NCBI RefSeq assembly: GCF_029626145.1
Contig: NZ_JARUBJ010000002.1
Span: forward strand, 2,448,501-2,512,500
Reading direction: 5' to 3'
Source of the DNA: Micromonospora sp. WMMD961
GTDB lineage: Bacteria; Actinomycetota; Actinomycetes; Mycobacteriales; Micromonosporaceae
DNA length: 64,000 bases
Each line of letters opens with the position of its first letter. Within the stretch, counting starts at the first letter, position 1. Shown here one piece after another: positions 22,625-31,039 of the stretch. The translations under genes and the position numbers were made by a program. The notes beneath the pieces were generated by a model. That model worked only from the letters and a program-made list of their open reading frames with translations, was not told the DNA's origin and ran no database searches.

Positions 22625-23395
22625 ATGGAGACCGCTGTCTTCTACCAGTTCGTGACCGAGGTGCCGCAGGCCGCCGCCATCTGGTCCACCCTGTTCCTGC
22701 TCGCCCTGGGCGTGCTCGCCCTGTTGGTGGCCCGCCCCGAACGGGACCGGCCCTCGGACGATCCGCGCCCGGCCGCCCCCACCGCCCGGGAGGTGGCCGC
22801 CGCGGAGGCCGTCGACCGGCGTCGGTACGCCGAGGAGGTGGCGGTCGCCGCAACCGGCGCGGCCAGGACCGCGCAGCGGCGACGCGCTGCCTGGCTGACC
22901 GCTCAGGAGGAGATGGAGCGGGCCTGGGGCGGTTACGAGGAGGCGGACACCGCCGCCCGTCGCTTCGCCGGTGCCGGGGCGCTGCCCACCCCGTACACGC
23001 CCCGAACCCCGGCCGAGTACGCCGCCCGGGAGCGTTATCTGCACCGGGCGGCGATGGCGGCGTACTGGCGGGGCGACCTGACCATGACGCAGCTCGGCGA
23101 CGTGTTCGCGCACCGGCGCGGCTGGGACCCCCGGCGGCACCCGGTCGAGCAGGAGGTGCTGCTCAGCCGGGCGATCCGGGACGCGAGGCTGGCCGACTAC
23201 GAGACCGCGGCGGCCCGGGAGCGGGCTGCCTGGCGGGACGCGGAACTGGCTGCCGACTCAGCGTGCGTCCTCGCCACCGAGGCCTACGCGGCGGCGGCCC
23301 GGCTGCGACCGAACCCGCTATCCGCCCGGCGATCGGTGACCGGTGCGTTCCGACCGGCTGTCGTGGCACGGTGGCGCCCGGCCCGGGTGAGTTGA
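22625..23395 (+). CDS. Hypothetical membrane-anchored protein with long helical domain
   Basis: A 256-residue protein with one N-terminal membrane span (AAIWSTLFLLALGVLALLVA, residues 18-37). A long Ala/Arg/Glu-rich region follows, predicted to be helical and probably coiled-coil. Near residue 140 is a motif with YLHRAAMAAYWRGDLT and HRRGWDPRRHPVEQEV. The ATG is chosen because GAGGTG lies six bases upstream; an in-frame GTG three codons earlier is part of that site. I do not recognise the family; it appears to be a lineage-specific actinomycete protein. Confidence 0.6.
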   Translation: METAVFYQFVTEVPQAAAIWSTLFLLALGVLALLVARPERDRPSDDPRPAAPTAREVAAAEAVDRRRYAEEVAVAATGAARTAQRRRAAWLTAQEEMERAWGGYEEADTAARRFAGAGALPTPYTPRTPAEYAARERYLHRAAMAAYWRGDLTMTQLGDVFAHRRGWDPRRHPVEQEVLLSRAIRDARLADYETAAARERAAWRDAELAADSACVLATEAYAAAARLRPNPLSARRSVTGAFRPAVVARWRPARVS

Positions 23396-23683
23396 GCCCG
23401 ATCCGTGACGTGAGCCGGCTCACGCTGACGGGGAATCGGGCGTCCGGCGCGATCGGCGCGATTCTTCCGGTGATTCTGGTCGCGTTCTCGGCGGCCTGTC
23501 CGGTTATCGCCCACAGGCGTCGCCGCATCCGCTTGTCCCATCGAGTCACGTCATCGGCAATACGCGCAGAAATTGCCGCCCCGATTTAGGTTTACGCAGG
23601 TGAACCTGGCTTGGCAGGGCGTGGAGTGACCAGTAGTGTCGTCCCGTCCGGTGCGGTAACCGATCGCAAGAGGCGACGCCGCG
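23396..23683. other. Leader region upstream of the c-di-AMP riboswitch
   Basis: This 288-bp stretch separates the membrane protein from the riboswitch aptamer. It must contain the promoter of the peptidase transcript. AT-richer sequence occurs around 23560-23600 (GCCCCGATTTAGG). I see no gene and no strong hairpin in it. Confidence 0.5.
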
Positions 23684-23813
23684 CCGACCCGCTCAATCGT
23701 GATGAACGAACCGGGGACCCACTAGTAAGTCCGGGGTGAATCCGCGAGCCACGGCCCGCGGTAGGGCGATCTTCCCGCCCGAATCCGTCAGCTAACCCGG
23801 TAGGCGGTGTCGG
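23684..23813 (+). ncRNA. c-di-AMP riboswitch (ydaO-yuaA class)
   Basis: The region carries the signature blocks of the ydaO-yuaA aptamer in order: GAACCGGGGACCCA at 23706, GGGGTGAATCCGCG at 23733, TAGGGCGATCTTCCCGCCCGAA at 23762-23783 (broken here as TAGGGCGATC and TTCCCGCCCGAA), and CCGTCAGCTAACCCGGTAGG at 23785. P1 can be closed by CCGAC at 23684 and GTCGG at 23809-23813. In actinobacteria this class usually precedes cell-wall peptidase and Rpf genes, which fits the secreted peptidase downstream. c-di-AMP binding generally turns these genes off. Confidence 0.9.
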
Positions 23814-23829
23814 AAGGAGTTCCATCCTC

Positions 23830-23916
23830 GTGCAGCACCTTTCCACCCCTCGGTTGTTCCCTCGCCTCCACGGCGCAGCGGTGCCCCCGCTCATTCGTCC
23901 AGTGACGGTGAGCTGA
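23830..23916 (+). CDS. Possible 28-codon leader ORF after the riboswitch
   Basis: A GTG at 23830 follows GGAAGGAG by about ten bases and opens a 28-residue frame (VQHLSTPRLFPRLHGAAV...) ending in TGA at 23914. It sits between the aptamer and the peptidase start, where the expression platform should be. It may be a real leader peptide whose ribosome site is masked on ligand binding, or the purine-rich stretch may simply be part of the platform. Evidence is limited to the ribosome site and position. Confidence 0.35.
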   Translation: MQHLSTPRLFPRLHGAAVPPLIRPVTVS

Positions 23917-24066
23917 CCCCCCGGGTCATCGCCTGACCGCCCGGCCGCGCCGGGCGTTCCCCTGAGCGGTTCACCATCCGCGGACCACGGTCCGCGCGCT
24001 GGCGCCTGCCCGGATGCCGGTCCGGTCGCCGGTGTGCCGCTCTCCCCCCGATCCGTGGAGGACCCC

Positions 24067-24903
24067 GTGAAGCACACCCTGCAGCGTCAGCTCCGCCGTT
24101 TCGCCACCGAGCGCCCGTACCAGATCGTCGCCGCCTCCGCCGCGGCCCTCGCGATCGCCACCACCACCGGCGCCCTGCTCACCACCGCCGACGACGCACC
24201 CGCAAACCAGCGCACCGCGACCACGGTCGCCGAGATGCGCAGCGACGTCGCCGCCTCCCGCAGCGAACTGCGCGAGGCGTCCCCGTCGGCCAGCGCCGCG
24301 CCGACCACCGCCGCCCCGGCCACCAGCGCCGCCGCGCCGGTGGCCAAGGCCAAGGCCAACCCGGACCTGACCCGCAAGCCGACGCCGCCGAAGCCACCCG
24401 CGACCAAGGTGCTCGACTACGACTACGAGGCGCAGAACACGTACTACAACTGCGGTCCGGCGGCCACCCGTAACGCGCTCAGCGCCGCCGGTATCGACCG
24501 CACCCAGGAGGAACTCGGCGCCGAACTGGGCACCACCGAGATGGGCACCAACTCGGCCGAGGACACCACCCGGGTGCTCAACGCCGAGGTGAAGGGCTCC
24601 CCGTACCGGACCCGGATGTTCGCCGGCGCGCCCAGCCCGGCCCAGATGGACCGACTCCAGGCCGATGTCGTCAAGGCCATCACCGACGGCCGTGGCGTGG
24701 TCGCCAACGTCGTCGGCGACGCCACCGACACCGACGGCGGTTGGCACTCCTACGGCGGCGGGCACTACATCGCCGTCGTGGGTTACAAGGACAACGGCCG
24801 CACCGTCCGGATCGCCGACTCGGCGAACGCGGCCGACCCGTCGTACTGGATCACCACCATCGACCTGGCCAACTGGATCGCCAGCCGGGGCTACTCCGCC
24901 TGA
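24067..24903 (+). CDS. Secreted C39-family (papain-like) peptidase under riboswitch control
   Basis: A 278-residue exported cysteine peptidase. Residues about 15-45 form a signal or anchor segment (PYQIVAASAAALAIATTTGA). A Pro/Ala/Lys-rich linker follows to about 120, then a C39-like domain with the nucleophile in QNTYYNCGPAATRNAL (Cys about 142) and the histidine in GGGHYIAVVGY, followed by an Asp in RIADSAN. The GTG at 24067 has GGAGG five to six bases upstream. The c-di-AMP riboswitch about 250 bp upstream implies a link to cell-wall or turgor control. The substrate is unknown: perhaps a wall-associated protein or peptide. Confidence 0.85.
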   Translation: MKHTLQRQLRRFATERPYQIVAASAAALAIATTTGALLTTADDAPANQRTATTVAEMRSDVAASRSELREASPSASAAPTTAAPATSAAAPVAKAKANPDLTRKPTPPKPPATKVLDYDYEAQNTYYNCGPAATRNALSAAGIDRTQEELGAELGTTEMGTNSAEDTTRVLNAEVKGSPYRTRMFAGAPSPAQMDRLQADVVKAITDGRGVVANVVGDATDTDGGWHSYGGGHYIAVVGYKDNGRTVRIADSANAADPSYWITTIDLANWIASRGYSA

Positions 24904-25003
24904 CCCGGGCACGCTGGATCGCCGCGGGCGCCGTCCCCCACAAGGGGCCGGCGCCCGCGGCGTCTTCGTCGGTGCCGTCGGTGTCTCGCCGGGAGTTGCG
25001 GGG

Positions 25004-25795
25004 ATGACGACTCTCGTACCGGGCCGTGAACCGTGGGAGACTGCGGCCGTGGTGGATGAATCGGGTGGTCAAGCCGGTCGCGGGCCGGTCCTGCTGCTCC
25101 TGCACGGGATGGGTACGACCGGGGACGTCTGGTTGCCGTGGGCACCGTTGCTGGAGCAGCGCTGGACGGGGCGGTGGCTGGCACCGGACCTCGCCGGCCA
25201 CGGCTGGGCGGGGCCGCTGCCGTCGTACACCTTCGCGGGGTTCGCCGACCGGATAGCGCGCGGCCTGGCGGCCAGTGACCGGCTGGTCGTGCTCGGGCAC
25301 TCGCTGGGCGGTGTGGTCGGCCTCGCGCTGGCCGCCCGCGCCGCCGGCACGCCGGTGGACGCGGTGGTCGGGCTGGGCATCAAGGCCGTCTGGTCACCCG
25401 ACGAGCTGACCCGCGCCGCCGACCTCGCCACCCGCCCGGTCAGCTGGTTCGCCACCCGAGCCGAGGCGGCCCGCCGCTACCTGCGGGTGTCCGGCCTGGC
25501 CGGCCTGGTCCCGCCGGACCACCCGGTGGTGGACGCCGGCCTGCGTCAGGTCGACGGCCGGTGGCGCCTCGCCATGGACCCGACCGCGTTCGCCGTCGGT
25601 GAGCCCGACCTGGCCGCGCTTCTCGCGGCGACCGACGTGCCGGTCGTGCTGGCGCGCGGGGAGCACGACCCGATGGTCACCGACGAACAGCTCAAGGAGT
25701 ACGGCGTACCGGTCACCACGCTGCCCGGTCTCGGCCACAACGCCCACGTGGAGGACCCGGCGGCGGTGCTGGCGCTGCTCGACCCGTACCGCTGA
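25004..25795 (+). CDS. Alpha/beta hydrolase
   Basis: A 263-residue alpha/beta-fold hydrolase with the complete triad: Ser in the nucleophile elbow VVLGHSLGGVVG, Asp in ARGEHDPMV, and His in LPGLGHNAHVEDP. The oxyanion-hole strand is LLLLHGMGTTGDVW. The ATG at 25004 has GGGAG eight bases upstream; the frame's long upstream extension overlaps the peptidase and is rejected. It ends only 4 bp from the convergent teichoic-acid gene, with no terminator between. The substrate cannot be predicted. Confidence 0.88.
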   Translation: MTTLVPGREPWETAAVVDESGGQAGRGPVLLLLHGMGTTGDVWLPWAPLLEQRWTGRWLAPDLAGHGWAGPLPSYTFAGFADRIARGLAASDRLVVLGHSLGGVVGLALAARAAGTPVDAVVGLGIKAVWSPDELTRAADLATRPVSWFATRAEAARRYLRVSGLAGLVPPDHPVVDAGLRQVDGRWRLAMDPTAFAVGEPDLAALLAATDVPVVLARGEHDPMVTDEQLKEYGVPVTTLPGLGHNAHVEDPAAVLALLDPYR

Positions 25796-25799
25796 GGAG

Positions 25800-27470
25800 C
25801 TACACCGGTGTGGGCGCGGCCAGCTCGTCCGTCGCCGTCAGCTCCCGGCGCGCGGCGGTGAGGAATGCCTCGGCGTACGACTCGGCCGGGAAGTCGCCCA
25901 GGTAGCGGCGGCGGGTGGCCCAGCGCGCCTCGGCCAGCGGGTCGGTGTCCAGCAGGTCCGTCAGCACACCGTCCACGTTGGACATGTCCCGGCGCAGCAC
26001 GTAACCCGAACCGGCCAGCGGGAACCGCTGCACGAACCGGTCACCCGCGTCACCCATGTCGGTGACCGCGTACGGCTTGCCGGAGTAGAGGTAGTCCGAG
26101 ATCACCCCGGACACGTCGGAGACCAGCGCGTCGGAGGCGTTGACGCACTCGGTGAGGCTCAGCTCCCGGGCCGCCGCACCGAACACGTGCTGCCGGCCGG
26201 TGCGGGCCCGGTCGGCGGCCAGCACCTCGGTCAGCCGGCCCAACTGGCGCGCCGACGCCGGGTTCTGCGCGGTGTACGGGTGAGCCCGCAGGATCACCGT
26301 CGCACCGCGCTCCAGCAGCCGGCGCAGCAACTGCTCGGCCACCGGCAGCGAGCAGTAGTCGGCGTCGGCGTGGTGCCCGGTCCAGGTGGGGGTGTAGAGC
26401 ACCGTGGGGTGGGCCAGGCCCCGGGCGGGCTCCGGGCGTACCTGGATCGACTCGACCTGCGGGCGACCCACCACCACGAACTTCTCCGCGGGGATCTGCA
26501 CCCCGGCGCGGGCGTACCTGTCGATCGCGGCCGGGCCGGCCACGAAGATCCGGTCGAAGATCCCGGACACCGGGTTGGCGCTCGGCGCCTTGTCGCTGTC
26601 GCCGTGGTGCAACTGCACGTGGGTGAGCTGGGTGAAGCGGATGCAGTGGCTGTTCTTCGCCCCGTGGTTGACGTAGAACGCCGCCCGAATGCTCGGCACC
26701 AGGGCCTCGTCCATGGCCCGCAGGGTGGGGCAGTAGACCACCGGAGCGTCGGTGGCCGCCGCGATCGGTGCCAGGAACTCCGGCTCGCGGAGCACGACCA
26801 GGAAGGGCCGGCCGATCCGTTGCAGGTACGGCAGCCACATGGTGACCTGGTATTCCGAGCCGGGCGGGGCGGAGAAGTAGAGCACGAACTCCGGCTGGTG
26901 CCGACGCAGCGCGCGGCCCACCGCCCCACCGCCGACGCCCGGCCGGAACCGCCGCCGAGCCAGGTCCAGGGCGACCGTCCCGGCGCCCGCACCGACCAGC
27001 AGACTGGCGACCAGTGGCACCACGGCAGGCACTGTCAGCGCGGCGGCGAGGGCCACCACGGCGAGCAGCCCGAGTAGCGCGGTGCCGAGCTGGTCGGCGA
27101 CCAACGGCGTCCAGGCGCGAACCGGCAGGTTCGCCGTCCGCATCTCCAGATTGCCGGCGGTACGCAGCGGCCCCACCAGCAGCACCAGCCCCAGCAGGAC
27201 CAGTGCGGTGGCGACCAGCGCCAGGTCGACACCGTCGTCCAGCCGACGCCAGTAACCCACCAGGACCGCGGCGGCGATCAGCGTCGTCTCCGCGACGAGG
27301 TCAGCACCGGGCCGGATGCGCTGCTCGACGGCCGAGGCGACCACGGCCGCGACGGCCAACGCCAGGCCCCAGCCGGTGCCGTCGGTGAGCGCCAGCACGA
27401 CGAAGGCCAGCACGGCCAACCCGGTGCTCAGGCAGCGGGCAGCCAGCTTTCGGACCAGGTCGCCGCGCAT
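25800..27470 (-). CDS. CDP-glycerol/ribitol glycerophosphotransferase family protein (TagB/TagF-like)
   Basis: Membrane-attached teichoic-acid polymerase or primase. The 556-residue protein has five or so N-terminal hydrophobic segments (residues 8-165), which is unlike Bacillus TagF. The CDP-glycerol glycerophosphotransferase domain then runs from about 195: the conserved FYVNHGAKNSHC, HHGDSDKAPSANP, the PTWTGHHAD region, and the C-terminal DALVSDVSGVISDYLYSGKPY. It is last in the minus-strand run tagG-tagH-CDP-ribitol synthase-this gene. The ATG follows 33 bp after the fused synthase. A paralogue of the same architecture lies at 34155. It transfers polyol phosphate from a CDP-polyol at the inner membrane face. 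Confidence 0.85.
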   Translation of the reverse strand: MRGDLVRKLAARCLSTGLAVLAFVVLALTDGTGWGLALAVAAVVASAVEQRIRPGADLVAETTLIAAAVLVGYWRRLDDGVDLALVATALVLLGLVLLVGPLRTAGNLEMRTANLPVRAWTPLVADQLGTALLGLLAVVALAAALTVPAVVPLVASLLVGAGAGTVALDLARRRFRPGVGGGAVGRALRRHQPEFVLYFSAPPGSEYQVTMWLPYLQRIGRPFLVVLREPEFLAPIAAATDAPVVYCPTLRAMDEALVPSIRAAFYVNHGAKNSHCIRFTQLTHVQLHHGDSDKAPSANPVSGIFDRIFVAGPAAIDRYARAGVQIPAEKFVVVGRPQVESIQVRPEPARGLAHPTVLYTPTWTGHHADADYCSLPVAEQLLRRLLERGATVILRAHPYTAQNPASARQLGRLTEVLAADRARTGRQHVFGAAARELSLTECVNASDALVSDVSGVISDYLYSGKPYAVTDMGDAGDRFVQRFPLAGSGYVLRRDMSNVDGVLTDLLDTDPLAEARWATRRRYLGDFPAESYAEAFLTAARRELTATDELAAPTPV

Positions 27471-27503
27471 GTCGCTCCGTTCGTGGTTCCGCAGCCGTGG
27501 GCG

Positions 27504-29021
27504 TCAGTTGGCCGACGCCACGTCGGCCGGCGTCTCGACCTGACCCGGCCCGGCCTGCGCCGGCACGCTCGGCGTGGCCCCGTCCCCGGGCGCCCGGCGT
27601 ACGTCGATCACCTGGCCGGTCAGGTCGGAGATCAGCACGTCCAGGGACGACTGGGCGACGGCCTCCGCGGCGAGCAGCGTGTGCTCCGGCTCCTCGCCGA
27701 AGGCCCGCGTCCGCATCGGGGTGGCGGTCCGCTCCGGGTTGATGCAGTTGACGCGTACGCCGACGTCGGCCCACTCGTCGGCGAGCGCCTGGGTGAGGTT
27801 GACCAGGGCGGCCTTGGTGGCCGAGTAGAGCGCGTAGCGGGCCCGCCCCCGGGTGTAGGAGCTGGAGGTGTAGAGCAGCAACTGACCCTTGGTCTGCTGC
27901 AGATAGGGCAGCGCCTGGCGGGCGATGGTCACCGGGCCGACGAAGTTGACCTGGAGCACCCGGTCCATGGTCTCCTCGTCCATCTCGGCGAGTTCGCCCC
28001 GCTCCAGGATCCCGGCGGTGACCACCACGTGGTCGATCCGACCGGTGGCCTCGAACGCGGTCGTCAGCGCGGCCTCGACGTCCTCGGCCCGCTCCACGTG
28101 GGTGCCGGTGCTGGAACGGCTGAACGGGAAGACCTGGGCGCCGAATCGACGGGCCAGCTCGGTCAGCTCGTGGCCGATGCCGTAGCTGCCGCCGAACACC
28201 ACGATGGTGCGGCCGGTCAGCTCCTCGCTGTAGCTGCGGTGGTCGGTCAGCCGGGGTGCCTGCGCCGCCGCGAGCTGGAAGAGCTTGTCGGCCAGGTGCA
28301 CGTCGACCGGGTGGGTGACCTTGATGTTCTCGTCCGAACCGTCGATCACCTTGATCGGGGTGCCGGGCAGGTAGCGCAGCACCACGCCGCAGTCGTCGGT
28401 GGCGGCGAAGTTCGGGTCACCCTCGGCGATGCGGTACGCCTCGCGGATGGTGGGGGAACGGAACGCCTGCGGGGTCTGCCCCCGGCGCAGCCGGGACCGC
28501 ACCGGGATGTCGGTGATGCAGTCGTTGTCGTCCACCTGGATGATCGTGTCCGCGGACGGGATGGCCACGTCCACGGCGTCGTAGGTCCAGAGCGCGTTGA
28601 CGCACTCACGCACGATCCGTCCGCTGAGCAACGGGCGCACCGCGTCGTGGAAGAGGATGTTGCAGTCCGCCGGGCCGACCGCGTCCAGCGCGATCCGGGT
28701 GGTGGCGTTGCGGGTGTCACCACCCTCGATCACCTTGGTGACCTTGCGCAGGCCGGCCTTCTCGACGATCTGCTGGGCGTCGTCGACGTGACCGGACGCC
28801 ATCAGCACGATGATCTCGTCGATCTCCGGTGCCGCCTCGAAGACCGCCAGGGTGTGCTCGATGATCGGCTTGCCGGCGATCTTCAGCAGCTGCTTCGGGA
28901 TGCCGAGGCCCAGCCGCGTGCCGGTGCCGCCGGCCAGAACCACGGCCACCGTCCGCGAGGGCCGCCACGGCGTCGGGGTCTCCGCTTCGGCGTCCGGGCC
29001 AGTGGTCTGGTCCTGCGTCAT
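27504..29021 (-). CDS. Bifunctional CDP-ribitol synthase: cytidylyltransferase fused to SDR reductase (Acs1/Bcs1-like)
   Basis: A 505-residue fusion. The first half (to about residue 235) is an IspD/TarI cytidylyltransferase with LAGGTGTRLGLGIPKQLL and ATDDCGVVLRYLPG. The second half is an SDR with the NAD(P) motif GGSYGIGHEL near residue 272 and SSSYTRGRARYALYSATKAA (Ser-Tyr-Lys). This matches the known Haemophilus Acs1/Bcs1 arrangement, in which ribulose-5-phosphate is reduced and then coupled to CTP to make CDP-ribitol. A 30-residue Pro/Ala tail is extra. The promoter is likely its own, since a hairpin terminator at 29094-29133 precedes it. It supplies the donor for the two polymerases nearby. 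Confidence 0.88.
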   Translation of the reverse strand: MTQDQTTGPDAEAETPTPWRPSRTVAVVLAGGTGTRLGLGIPKQLLKIAGKPIIEHTLAVFEAAPEIDEIIVLMASGHVDDAQQIVEKAGLRKVTKVIEGGDTRNATTRIALDAVGPADCNILFHDAVRPLLSGRIVRECVNALWTYDAVDVAIPSADTIIQVDDNDCITDIPVRSRLRRGQTPQAFRSPTIREAYRIAEGDPNFAATDDCGVVLRYLPGTPIKVIDGSDENIKVTHPVDVHLADKLFQLAAAQAPRLTDHRSYSEELTGRTIVVFGGSYGIGHELTELARRFGAQVFPFSRSSTGTHVERAEDVEAALTTAFEATGRIDHVVVTAGILERGELAEMDEETMDRVLQVNFVGPVTIARQALPYLQQTKGQLLLYTSSSYTRGRARYALYSATKAALVNLTQALADEWADVGVRVNCINPERTATPMRTRAFGEEPEHTLLAAEAVAQSSLDVLISDLTGQVIDVRRAPGDGATPSVPAQAGPGQVETPADVASAN

Positions 29022-29093
29022 TGCCGGATCCTCACTCTCAGGGATGCGTAAACGGAAGGTTCCGCCCGAGCGGCGACGGGATGAACCTTAACG

Positions 29094-29133
29094 CGCGGAC
29101 CGCGCCGCCCCAACGCGGGCGACGCGGTCCGTG
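29094..29133. terminator. Hairpin between tagH and the CDP-ribitol synthase gene
   Basis: CGCGGACCGCG at 29094-29104 pairs with CGCGGTCCGTG at 29123-29133 (10 of 11 bases) around an 18-base loop. It lies 24 bp after the tagH-like stop and upstream of the next minus-strand gene, so it probably ends or attenuates the tagGH transcript. A GTTAAGG motif follows directly on the synthase side. Confidence 0.65.
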
Positions 29134-29156
29134 GCGTCGTGTCGATGCCGAAGGTG

Positions 29157-29975
29157 CTACTTGCTGTTCGCGTACGCCTCGTAGGCGCGGACGACCTCGT
29201 CGGTGGGGCCGTCCATCCGCAGGACGCCCGATTCCAGCCAGATCGTCCGCTCGCAGGTGTCGCGTACGGAGGAGAGCTGGTGGCTGACCAGGAACACCGT
29301 GCCCGCGCCCTCGCGCAACTCCCGCACCCGCTGCTCGCTGCGCTTGCGGAAGCCCTTGTCGCCGGTGGCGAGCGCCTCGTCGATGAGCAGCACGTCGTGC
29401 TTCTTGGCAGCGGCAATGGAGAACCGTAGCCGGGCCGCCATGCCGGAGGAGTACGTCCGCATCGGCAGGCTCGCGAAGTCGCCGCGCTCGTTGATCCCGG
29501 AGAACTCGATGATCCCCTCGGCCTGCTTGGCGACGTCGTCGGGATGCATGCCCATCGCCAGGCAGCCGAGGGTGACGTTCCGCTCTCCGGAGAGGTCGTT
29601 GAGCAGGGCGGCGTTCACGCCCAGCAGAGACGGCTGCCCCTGGGTGTAGATCGCGCCCCGGTTGACCGGCAGCAGACCGGCGATGGCCCGCAGGATGGTG
29701 GACTTGCCGGAGCCGTTGGTGCCGATCAGCCCGATCGCCTCGCCCCGGTACGCGGTGAAGGAGATCCCCTTGACCGCGTGCACCTCCCGGATGTTCGGCG
29801 CGGAGGTGCGCTTGACCAGTCGGCGCAGCGCGGCCACCGGCGTGGTGCCACCGCCGGCGCCCTGGTGCACCCGGTAGATGATGTGCGCGTCGTCCACGAC
29901 GACGGTCGGGATGCGCTCCTGCGTCGAGGTCATCGTCGCGGTCGCCTCGATGGGCATGTCGAAGTGCTCAGCCAC
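29157..29975 (-). CDS. Teichoic-acid ABC transporter ATP-binding protein (TagH-like)
   Basis: ATPase of a polysaccharide/teichoic-acid exporter. The 272-residue protein has Walker A GTNGSGKST near residue 81, the ABC signature YSSGMAARLRF, Walker B DVLLIDEAL and the switch LVSHQL. The N-terminal insert (VHQGAGGGTTPVAALRRLVK) is typical of TagH/RfbE-type exporters. The C-terminal sugar-binding extension seen in some homologues is absent. The GTG start overlaps the permease stop by 8 bp. Together they should move an undecaprenyl-linked teichoic polymer across the membrane. Confidence 0.92.
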   Translation of the reverse strand: MAEHFDMPIEATATMTSTQERIPTVVVDDAHIIYRVHQGAGGGTTPVAALRRLVKRTSAPNIREVHAVKGISFTAYRGEAIGLIGTNGSGKSTILRAIAGLLPVNRGAIYTQGQPSLLGVNAALLNDLSGERNVTLGCLAMGMHPDDVAKQAEGIIEFSGINERGDFASLPMRTYSSGMAARLRFSIAAAKKHDVLLIDEALATGDKGFRKRSEQRVRELREGAGTVFLVSHQLSSVRDTCERTIWLESGVLRMDGPTDEVVRAYEAYANSK

Positions 29976-30861
29976 GGCCGTACTCCTGTTCCCCGCGCCA
30001 GAAGTAGATGAAGCCGCCGACCCCGGCGACCAGCGCCCACCCGGCGCCGACCAGCCAGAGCTGACCCAGCGACTCGTTGAGCAGCGGCGCCTCCTCGAGC
30101 AGCGTGTACCGCGCCAGCTCGATGTAGACCAGCAGCGGGTTGTACTGCACCAGCGTCGTCGCCCAGGCCGGCAGCCGCTCGAAGAGGCTGACGCTGTAGA
30201 GGACGCCGGAGCCGTACATCCAGGTACGCAGGACGAACGGCATGACCTGCTTGAGGTCGCTCGACTTGGAGCCCAACCGGGCCACCACCAGCACCACGCC
30301 GGCGTTGAACACCGCCTGCAGGATCAGGGCCGGCACCAGCAGCAACCACTCCAGCGTGATCGGCTCGCCGGTGACCAGCACGATGCCGATCAACACCACC
30401 ATCGAGGCCAGCAGTTGCTGGAACTGCGTCATCGTGGTGGACAGCGGCAGGCTGGCCCGGGGGAAGTGCAGCGCCCGGATCAGCCCCAGGTTGCTGCTGA
30501 TCGACTGGGTGCCGGCCAGGACCGCGCTCTGGGTGAAGTTGAAGATGAACAGCCCGGTGGTCAGGTAGGCGATGTAGTTCGGGATCTCGTTCTGCGCCAG
30601 CACCACCCCGAAGATCAGGTAGTAGACCGCCGCGTTGGTGAGCGGGGTGAGCACCTGCCAGAGCTGACCCAGCTTGGCGTTGCTGTACGAGGCGACCAGT
30701 TTGGCGTTGGCGTACGCGGCGATGAAGTGGCGGTACGCCCATAGTCGGCGGCTGTACTCGACGACGCTGGGGCGCTCACCGGCGACCCGTAGCCCGTGTC
30801 GAGCGGCCAGCTGCGCCTGGGTCAGGCCCGTGTCGGGGTCGACCAGCGCGGTGGTGGCCAT
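29968..30861 (-). CDS. Teichoic-acid ABC transporter permease (TagG-like)
   Basis: ABC-2-type permease of 297 residues with six hydrophobic segments, starting after a cytosolic N-terminus of about 60 residues. AYANAKLVASYSNAKLGQLW is the amphipathic coupling helix, followed by YLIFGVVLAQNEIPNYIAYL. It pairs with the downstream ATPase, overlapping it by 8 bp. The ATG at 30861 heads the minus-strand run. It is divergent from a TetR regulator, and a 23-bp dyad in the shared gap is a likely operator. Substrate by context: the polyol-phosphate polymer made by the adjacent enzymes. Confidence 0.9.
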   Translation of the reverse strand: MATTALVDPDTGLTQAQLAARHGLRVAGERPSVVEYSRRLWAYRHFIAAYANAKLVASYSNAKLGQLWQVLTPLTNAAVYYLIFGVVLAQNEIPNYIAYLTTGLFIFNFTQSAVLAGTQSISSNLGLIRALHFPRASLPLSTTMTQFQQLLASMVVLIGIVLVTGEPITLEWLLLVPALILQAVFNAGVVLVVARLGSKSSDLKQVMPFVLRTWMYGSGVLYSVSLFERLPAWATTLVQYNPLLVYIELARYTLLEEAPLLNESLGQLWLVGAGWALVAGVGGFIYFWRGEQEYGRG

Positions 30862-30980
30862 GGAAATGGCGCTCCGATCTCTGTGCAGACGGGGTGGCTC
30901 GCGACGATGGGATCCTAGTGGGAAATGTGCGCGGGGCGCCGCCTCGTCGCTGCGAGGACAGTAGTCCGAAACACGTCGGG

Positions 30981-31003
30981 ACGCAACCGTATCGTCGTTG
31001 CGT
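30981..31003. promoter_or_regulatory. Candidate TetR operator between tagG and tetR
   Basis: ACGCAAC and GTTGCGT form a perfect 7-bp inverted repeat separated by nine bases, 36 bp upstream of the TetR start and 120 bp from tagG. The size and symmetry suit a TetR dimer. Autoregulation and possible control of the exporter follow by inference. Confidence 0.5.
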
Positions 31004-31039
31004 TACTCTGGTCCCCGTGACCTGCGATAAGAGCCCTGG

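Noticed and set aside
25599..27077. Long plus-strand frame opposite the TagF-like gene
   Set aside because: Antisense shadow with Arg/Gly/His-rich composition; the minus-strand protein has clear domain motifs.
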